Assembly (NCBI GenBank): GCA_015264885.1
Contig: JABZYY010000037.1
Location: forward strand, 1 to 9,678
Source: Streptococcus sp.
GTDB lineage: Bacteria > Bacillota > Bacilli > Lactobacillales > Aerococcaceae
DNA: 9,678 bases
Reading direction: 5' to 3'
Shown here: positions 6,529 to 9,678 of the stretch, in pieces
Numbering within the stretch: the stretch's first letter is position 1
How the letters are laid out: every line of letters begins with the position of its first letter
Translations under genes and position numbers: made by a program
Notes under the pieces: generated by a model
The model's input: the letters and a program-made list of their open reading frames with translations, nothing else
Told to the model about the DNA's origin: nothing
The model's database searches: none

Positions 6529-6557
6529 AGTATACTAGAACTATTTTTGTTTTACAA
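6529..6557 (-). promoter_or_regulatory. Sigma-A promoter of the purine permease gene
   Basis: On minus, -35 TTGTAA (6557-6552) and -10 TATACT (6534-6529) are 17 nt apart. The predicted start is near 6522, giving a 5' leader of about 35 nt, too short for a riboswitch. An inverted repeat AGAACTA (6537-6543) / TAGTTCT (6575-6581) brackets the -35. Confidence 0.65.
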
Positions 6558-6589
6558 TAAAAATACGTACATTTTAGTTCTTTATATTT

Positions 6590-6604
6590 ATTTTCGTTCG
6601 TTTT
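6590..6604 (-). promoter_or_regulatory. PurBox-like site upstream of the purine permease
   Basis: The minus strand reads AAAACGAACGAAAAT, sharing the CGAAC core of the lactococcal PurBox (AWWWCCGAACWWT) but with several mismatches to the full consensus. The core G at 6599 lies about 76-77 nt upstream of the predicted start, the distance reported for PurR-activated promoters in Lactococcus lactis. The match is partial, so this is a suggestion. Confidence 0.35.
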
Positions 6605-6672
6605 ATTTAACTTTATTTTATTCCAAGATTGTTAGACGAGCGATTCTGTTTCTAAACACGAATATTAGCAAC

Positions 6673-6699
6673 AAAAAAAGAAGTGACGTTCGCCACTCC
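6673..6699 (-). terminator. Terminator of the lipoprotein gene
   Basis: On minus GGAGTGG (6699-6693) pairs with TCACTTC (6686-6680), including two G-U pairs, over a 6-nt loop, followed by seven T (6679-6673). It begins 12 nt after the lipoprotein stop. Confidence 0.9.
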
Positions 6700-6711
6700 T
6701 TTTTATTTTAG

Positions 6712-7506
6712 TTATTCTTTTATTATTTTGATTCCTTTACGATCTTTTTCCACCGGTGTCATAAAGTCATGATAATCCCCAGGTTCATCCTCTTCTAGCC
6801 CTGCTTCTGAGAGCCCTACATAATAAGAACCTTTGACTTCTCCTGCATTTGAAGCAAAGAATCCTTCTCTCAAATTTTTTTGAACTCTTACATTCAGATA
6901 CTCCATCGACTCTTTAGCAAGTTCTTGCACCTCAAAACTTACAATCAACTGTGTTTTATTTTTGTTATACTTGTCTTCGTCGTATTTCCCAAAGGAGTAG
7001 CTGACTGGCGAAGGCTTTGGGCTTTCGTATTCTGCGAAATCTACAGCATTGAATTGTTCTCGTAAATCTTTAATTTTTTCATCTATCTTTTTCAATTTTT
7101 CTCGGACTTCCTTAGAATTCCCCTCCCACGATACTTTAATACCTTCCTTTCTCAGCGCCTCTAATTGGACTTCTAATTTTTCTCGAAGTTGTTGTTTATG
7201 GCGATAGAAATTTCGTTCAAATTGTTTTTGGGCTAGTTCTAAAATTTGTTTTTCATTCTTCCCTCCTAAATCCCCGAGGTCCAAATCCAATCCTGTATAG
7301 GCAAGCACGTTTCCTTTTCCATCAAAATGATAGACCGCCGTCACCGTGTTATGTGGATCTAACTCTGTTTTCTCTCCGTGATGCACATCCATCCAAATCC
7401 TATCTGACTGCAACGCATATGGTAGAGGGATTTTTTCCTTTTTTCCGCATGCTGCAAGCATAACAGCTACTACCGACAGCAACGCTAGTTTTATCCATGT
7501 CTTCAT
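6712..7506 (-). CDS. Lipoprotein of unknown family with charged coiled coil
   Basis: I do not recognise the family. The 264-residue product has a type II signal peptide: MKTWIK, a hydrophobic run, and lipobox LAAC with Cys20 as the lipidation site, so it should be anchored outside on the membrane. After a short tether comes a region that looks like beta strands (about 30-75, with HNTVTAVYHFDGKGNVLAYT), then a strongly charged helical stretch rich in K, E, Q and L (about 83-152) that is probably a coiled coil, then another mixed region with YYVGLSEAGLEEDEPGDY near the C-terminus. The ATG at 7504-7506 is chosen because GGAGG lies 8 nt upstream; an upstream in-frame ATG would add MNVGGRT before the signal peptide without an SD. 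It is a single gene between two terminators. No catalytic motif can be named. Confidence 0.85.
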   Translation of the reverse strand: MKTWIKLALLSVVAVMLAACGKKEKIPLPYALQSDRIWMDVHHGEKTELDPHNTVTAVYHFDGKGNVLAYTGLDLDLGDLGGKNEKQILELAQKQFERNFYRHKQQLREKLEVQLEALRKEGIKVSWEGNSKEVREKLKKIDEKIKDLREQFNAVDFAEYESPKPSPVSYSFGKYDEDKYNKNKTQLIVSFEVQELAKESMEYLNVRVQKNLREGFFASNAGEVKGSYYVGLSEAGLEEDEPGDYHDFMTPVEKDRKGIKIIKE

Positions 7507-7539
7507 TGTTCTTCCTCCAACATTCAAACTCTCGCAATT

Positions 7540-7545
7540 ATTATA
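7540..7545 (-). promoter_or_regulatory. -10 element for the lipoprotein gene
   Basis: A perfect TATAAT stands on minus about 34 nt before the start codon and 32 nt after the metQ terminator. The -35 is poor: no TTGACA-like hexamer is seen at 16-18 nt. Confidence 0.5.
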
Positions 7546-7577
7546 CTACACACAGCCAAAATCTGCTCCTATTCCAA

Positions 7578-7611
7578 ACAAAAACGCCAGAGCATCCTTG
7601 TACTCTGACGT
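7578..7611 (-). terminator. Terminator of the metQ-like gene
   Basis: On minus ACGTCAGAG (7611-7603) pairs with CTCTGGCGT (7592-7584), nine pairs with one G-U, over a 10-nt loop, then TTTTTGTTT. It begins 9 nt after the stop codon and separates this gene from the next lipoprotein gene. Confidence 0.93.
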
Positions 7612-7620
7612 CTAAAGGGA

Positions 7621-8475
7621 TTATTTATCTGAATTCCACACTGGGAAGTATTGTCCTGGTGCGACTTCATCCATTTTTTTCGCTACATCGTCTGTTTGAT
7701 ATAATTCAACGATTTTTTTGTATGTTGGGTTGTCAGCATCTGCTGCTTTAACAACGATGATGTTGTAACGATCTTTAGGAATTGTATCTAAGTGGTTTGC
7801 ATCTGAGAAGATATTGTCTTCGATTTTCAAGCCAGCATCTTGTGCCATAGAACCATTAATTGAAGCTGCATCAACGTCTTGTAATAAACGTGGTGCTTGT
7901 GCTGATTCTGCTTCGATGATTTCTAAGTTACGAGGGTTGCTTGTGATATCCGCTAACGAAGCTTTTGTTCCAACGCCATCTTTTAATGTGATTAAGCCTT
8001 CTGTTTGTAAGGCAACTAATGCACGACCTTGGATAGCTACTTCTTTAGGAACTAATACTTTTGCTTTCTCTGGTAAATCTTTTAATGATTTATATTTCGT
8101 TGAGAAATAATATAATGGCGTGATAAATGTTGTACCAATTTCTTTCAAATCAGTTCCTTTATCTTTGTTCCATTGTGCTAAATACGCACGGTGTTGGAAT
8201 GCGTTCATTTGAACAGAACCTTCTTCAAGAGCTGTATTTGGTAATACATAGTCGTTCATTTCTACAACTTCGATATTGATGTTTTCTTTTTTCGCTTTTT
8301 CCGCTACGTAATCCCAGATTTCGTGAGCTGCGCTACCTACTACGGCAACTTTAACTGTTTGCGCTGGAGCTTCAGTTGCTTTTGAAGCCTCGCTAGATTG
8401 TTGTGAACTTTGATTTCCGCACGCTGCTAAAGTGATTGCTGCAACGGCTGTTAATAATAAGTGTTTAATTTTCAT
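7621..8475 (-). CDS. metQ: NlpA/MetQ family amino-acid-binding lipoprotein
   Basis: This 284-residue protein is the substrate-binding lipoprotein of a methionine-type ABC importer (NlpA/MetQ family). It has a signal peptide with lipobox LAAC and Cys19, then a Q/S/E/A-rich tether (21-39). The binding domain starts at VKVAVVGS (41-48). Family motifs are NAFQHRAYL (91-99), TPLYYFSTKYKSLKDLP (119-135), NPRNLEIIEAESAQAPRLL (180-198) and DAASINGSMAQDAGL (202-216). The loop usually reading close to PNDPTN before RALLLLQ is VPKEVAIQG here (142-150), a departure near the ligand pocket, so the bound amino acid may not be methionine. ATG has CGGAGG about 9 nt upstream. No ATPase or permease gene is adjacent; the partners must be elsewhere. 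It stands alone behind a T-box and before a terminator. Confidence 0.9.
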   Translation of the reverse strand: MKIKHLLLTAVAAITLAACGNQSSQQSSEASKATEAPAQTVKVAVVGSAAHEIWDYVAEKAKKENINIEVVEMNDYVLPNTALEEGSVQMNAFQHRAYLAQWNKDKGTDLKEIGTTFITPLYYFSTKYKSLKDLPEKAKVLVPKEVAIQGRALVALQTEGLITLKDGVGTKASLADITSNPRNLEIIEAESAQAPRLLQDVDAASINGSMAQDAGLKIEDNIFSDANHLDTIPKDRYNIIVVKAADADNPTYKKIVELYQTDDVAKKMDEVAPGQYFPVWNSDK

Positions 8476-8534
8476 ATTGTTTTTCCTCCGATTTTTAAAG
8501 TTTGTTGTGTTAGTTGTGAATTACTTTGAAACAT
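8472..8534 (-). other. 20-codon leader ORF overlapping the metQ start
   Basis: Between the T-box terminator and metQ, ATG at 8534-8532 opens a 20-codon frame (MFQSNSQLTQQTLKIGGKTI) whose TGA overlaps the metQ ATG as ATGA, the usual coupling arrangement. AAGGAGG lies only 1 nt before this ATG, too close for good initiation, and metQ has its own SD. It could be chance. Confidence 0.25.
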
Positions 8535-8559
8535 TCCTCCTTAAACTGTCGAACACAAT

Positions 8560-8591
8560 AAAAAAATCCTTTGCCCAAATAGGACAAAGGA
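8560..8591 (-). terminator. T-box attenuator terminator
   Basis: On minus TCCTTTGTCC pairs with GGGCAAAGGA (8591-8582 and 8576-8567), ten pairs with one U-G, loop TATTT, followed by seven T (8566-8560). Its 5' arm is shared with the antiterminator. Confidence 0.95.
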
Positions 8592-8835
8592 CGATCATTT
8601 CAAAAATACCGTGTTACCACCTTTATTCGTTTATCCATCACTAGATAAACCTCACCCGATTCCACGTCTCTGCGTTGAAATCGTACCGCTATAACGGGCG
8701 CCCCGTACTTCCCTTACATCTGCTCAGAAAGTCCGCTCAATGGCCATCTTCCTCATTTCGTCACTACTTAGTTCCACCAACCCTAAGCTCTCTACTCAGT
8801 GCTCCGATGAGTACTCTCCATCTCTATGCGTTATG
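8560..8835 (-). ncRNA. T-box leader of the metQ-like gene
   Basis: T-box leaders read uncharged tRNA and let transcription pass when the amino acid is short. All parts are visible on minus. Stem I has a k-turn (GA motifs by 8823-8828 and 8737-8738), helix Ia GATGG/CCATT (8822-8818 with 8743-8739), loop-E AGTA (8815-8812), helix Ib CTCAT/ATGAG (8811-8807 with 8756-8752), and a distal CTTAG/CTAAG hairpin with GGTTGGTGGAA. The 3' side of the specifier loop is GAAGATGG (8751-8744), with either ATG (Met) or GAT (Asp) as specifier. A stem III (8650-8629) precedes the T-box motif AAAGGTGGTAACACGG (about 8624-8609). AAAGG and ACG pair with CGTCCTTT as antiterminator, competing with the terminator. 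The predicted leader starts near 8835. Confidence 0.95.
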
Positions 8836-8841
8836 GATTCC

Positions 8842-8869
8842 ATTATACGCCCATTCTTTTCGATGTCAA
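8842..8869 (-). promoter_or_regulatory. Consensus sigma-A promoter of the T-box/metQ unit
   Basis: On minus a perfect TTGACA (8869-8864) and a perfect TATAAT (8847-8842) are 16 nt apart. The transcript should start near 8835, just before T-box Stem I. Such a strong promoter fits a unit whose output is set by attenuation. Confidence 0.92.
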
Positions 8870-8932
8870 CAAAACTCTTCCATTTATAGACATTTGTTTT
8901 TGAAATAGAAACAAAATCATCAAACTGACTCT

Positions 8933-8973
8933 AATATAAAGAAAACCTCCACACGAAAATTCGTGTAGAGGTT
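8933..8973 (-). terminator. Terminator of prsA
   Basis: On minus AACCTCTACACGA (8973-8961) pairs with TCGTGTGGAGGTT (8956-8944), thirteen pairs with one U-G, over a 4-nt loop, followed by TTCTTTATATT. It begins 9 nt after the prsA stop. Confidence 0.93.
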
Positions 8974-8982
8974 AAAACAGTC

Positions 8983-9678
8983 TTATTTAGCAACAGTTGT
9001 TGTTGTTTCAGAATCAGCTGTTTGTAAGAAATTCTTCAAAGCATTTTGTAAGCTTTCGTCTGTGATTTTCACGTCAGCAGCTTTCACTAAGTCGACCATT
9101 GTTTGGTGTAAGTATGCAGAATCTTTCAATTTCGCATCTAACATTTCTTTTTCCATTTGTTCTTTCATTTCATCAAATGGTTTCTTCTCTTCTTTCGATA
9201 CTAACTTAATAATGTGGTATCCAAATTGAGTTTGAACTGGTGTTTCAGTGATATCTCCAACATTCTTCAAGTCATAAGCTGCTGTTGAGAATTCAGTTAC
9301 CATGTCTGAACGTTTAAATGGTCCAATTTGGCCGCCTTTTGCAGCTGTACCAGTATCTGCAGAGTTTGCTTTTGCTAATTCCGCAAAATCAGCACCATCT
9401 TTTAATTGTTTGATTAATTCTTCTGCTTTTGCTTTAGCAGTTGCTTTTTCCTCATCAGATGCATCAGATTTAGCTGCAATTAAGATATGTTGAACTGTAA
9501 TTTGTGGTTCCCACGCATCATAGTACGCTTTGATATCTTCTTCTGAGAAGTTCGCAGCTTTCTTCACTGCTTCTGTCATTAATTTATTTAAGTAAAGTGT
9601 TTGGCGGTATGCGTCTACAGAAGTAATTCCGCTTTGTTGTAAAGCCGCTAATAACCCAGGTTCGCCACCGTATTGAGC
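8983..9678 (-). CDS. prsA: PrsA extracellular foldase (parvulin), N-terminus outside the window
   Basis: PrsA is a lipid-anchored foldase and peptidyl-prolyl isomerase that helps secreted proteins and PBPs fold outside the membrane. The frame is open through the right edge: 231 residues are visible, so the signal peptide, lipobox and first part of the NC domain are missing. The visible part starts AQYGGEPGLLAALQQSGITS, typical of the PrsA NC domain, and the ATG at 9579-9577 is internal. The parvulin domain runs from about PQITVQHILIAAK to FGYHIIKLVSKEE, with HILI, GADFAELAKANSADTGTAAKGG, IGPFKRSDMV and TQFGYHIIKL. The rest is a charged helical C-terminal arm ending SETTTTVAK. Its terminator follows directly. 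Whether the isomerase is active cannot be told here. Confidence 0.95.
   Translation of the reverse strand, partial: AQYGGEPGLLAALQQSGITSVDAYRQTLYLNKLMTEAVKKAANFSEEDIKAYYDAWEPQITVQHILIAAKSDASDEEKATAKAKAEELIKQLKDGADFAELAKANSADTGTAAKGGQIGPFKRSDMVTEFSTAAYDLKNVGDITETPVQTQFGYHIIKLVSKEEKKPFDEMKEQMEKEMLDAKLKDSAYLHQTMVDLVKAADVKITDESLQNALKNFLQTADSETTTTVAK

Noticed and set aside
6488..6711. Purine riboswitch upstream of the permease gene
   Set aside because: No conserved TATA...CCTGATG-type aptamer core, and the predicted 5' leader is only about 35 nt.
8675..8908. Plus-strand open frame across the T-box region
   Set aside because: It is antisense to the T-box and its promoter, with no SD or family resemblance; it is chance.
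1..9678. CRISPR arrays, insertion sequences, integrases or prophage genes
   Set aside because: No direct-repeat arrays, transposase or integrase motifs were seen on either strand.

Overview
The window looks like chromosomal DNA of a low-GC Gram-positive bacterium, most likely in the order Lactobacillales. The signs are the gene families (YlbG, FtsW, YlaN, Tex, a COG2252-type purine permease, a NlpA/MetQ lipoprotein behind a T-box, PrsA), strong AGGAGG-type ribosome binding sites, short intergenic U-tract terminators and the T-box. The genus cannot be fixed from sequence reading alone. Seven of the eight protein genes are on the minus strand. The exception is a DUF3899-like membrane protein cut by the left edge, which converges on the others.

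Layout from left to right: (1) the 3' part of a DUF3899-like gene on plus, with a terminator shared by both strands; (2) a tight minus-strand operon ylaN-ftsW-ylbG with 12-nt gaps, coding for an iron/Fur-linked small protein, the septal peptidoglycan polymerase and a small conserved protein; (3) a gene-free stretch of about 570 nt (2127-2697) that is far from empty: almost all of 2191-2689 folds into nested and consecutive long inverted repeats, contains an SD/anti-SD hairpin, and ends on the minus strand in a U-tract; (4) tex, an RNA-binding transcription-associated protein; (5) a PbuG-type guanine/hypoxanthine permease with a good promoter and a PurBox-like site; (6) an unrecognised lipoprotein with a charged coiled coil; (7) a NlpA/MetQ-type solute-binding lipoprotein under a complete T-box leader with a consensus promoter; (8) the C-terminal part of PrsA, the extracellular foldase, running off the right edge.

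The coding genes are housekeeping and envelope or uptake functions. Most sit in separate transcription units, each closed by its own terminator. Two units carry visible regulation: the T-box (tRNA sensing of an amino acid) in front of the binding protein, and a possible PurR site in front of the purine permease.

The most interesting region is the structured intergenic RNA between tex and ylaN. I could not match it from memory to tmRNA, RNase P, SRP, 6S or a known riboswitch. Its size and multi-helix layout invite comparison with the large ornate RNAs (ROOL, GOLLD) known from Lactobacillales. Its 3' end could also work as a terminator/antiterminator switch for the ylaN-ftsW-ylbG operon.
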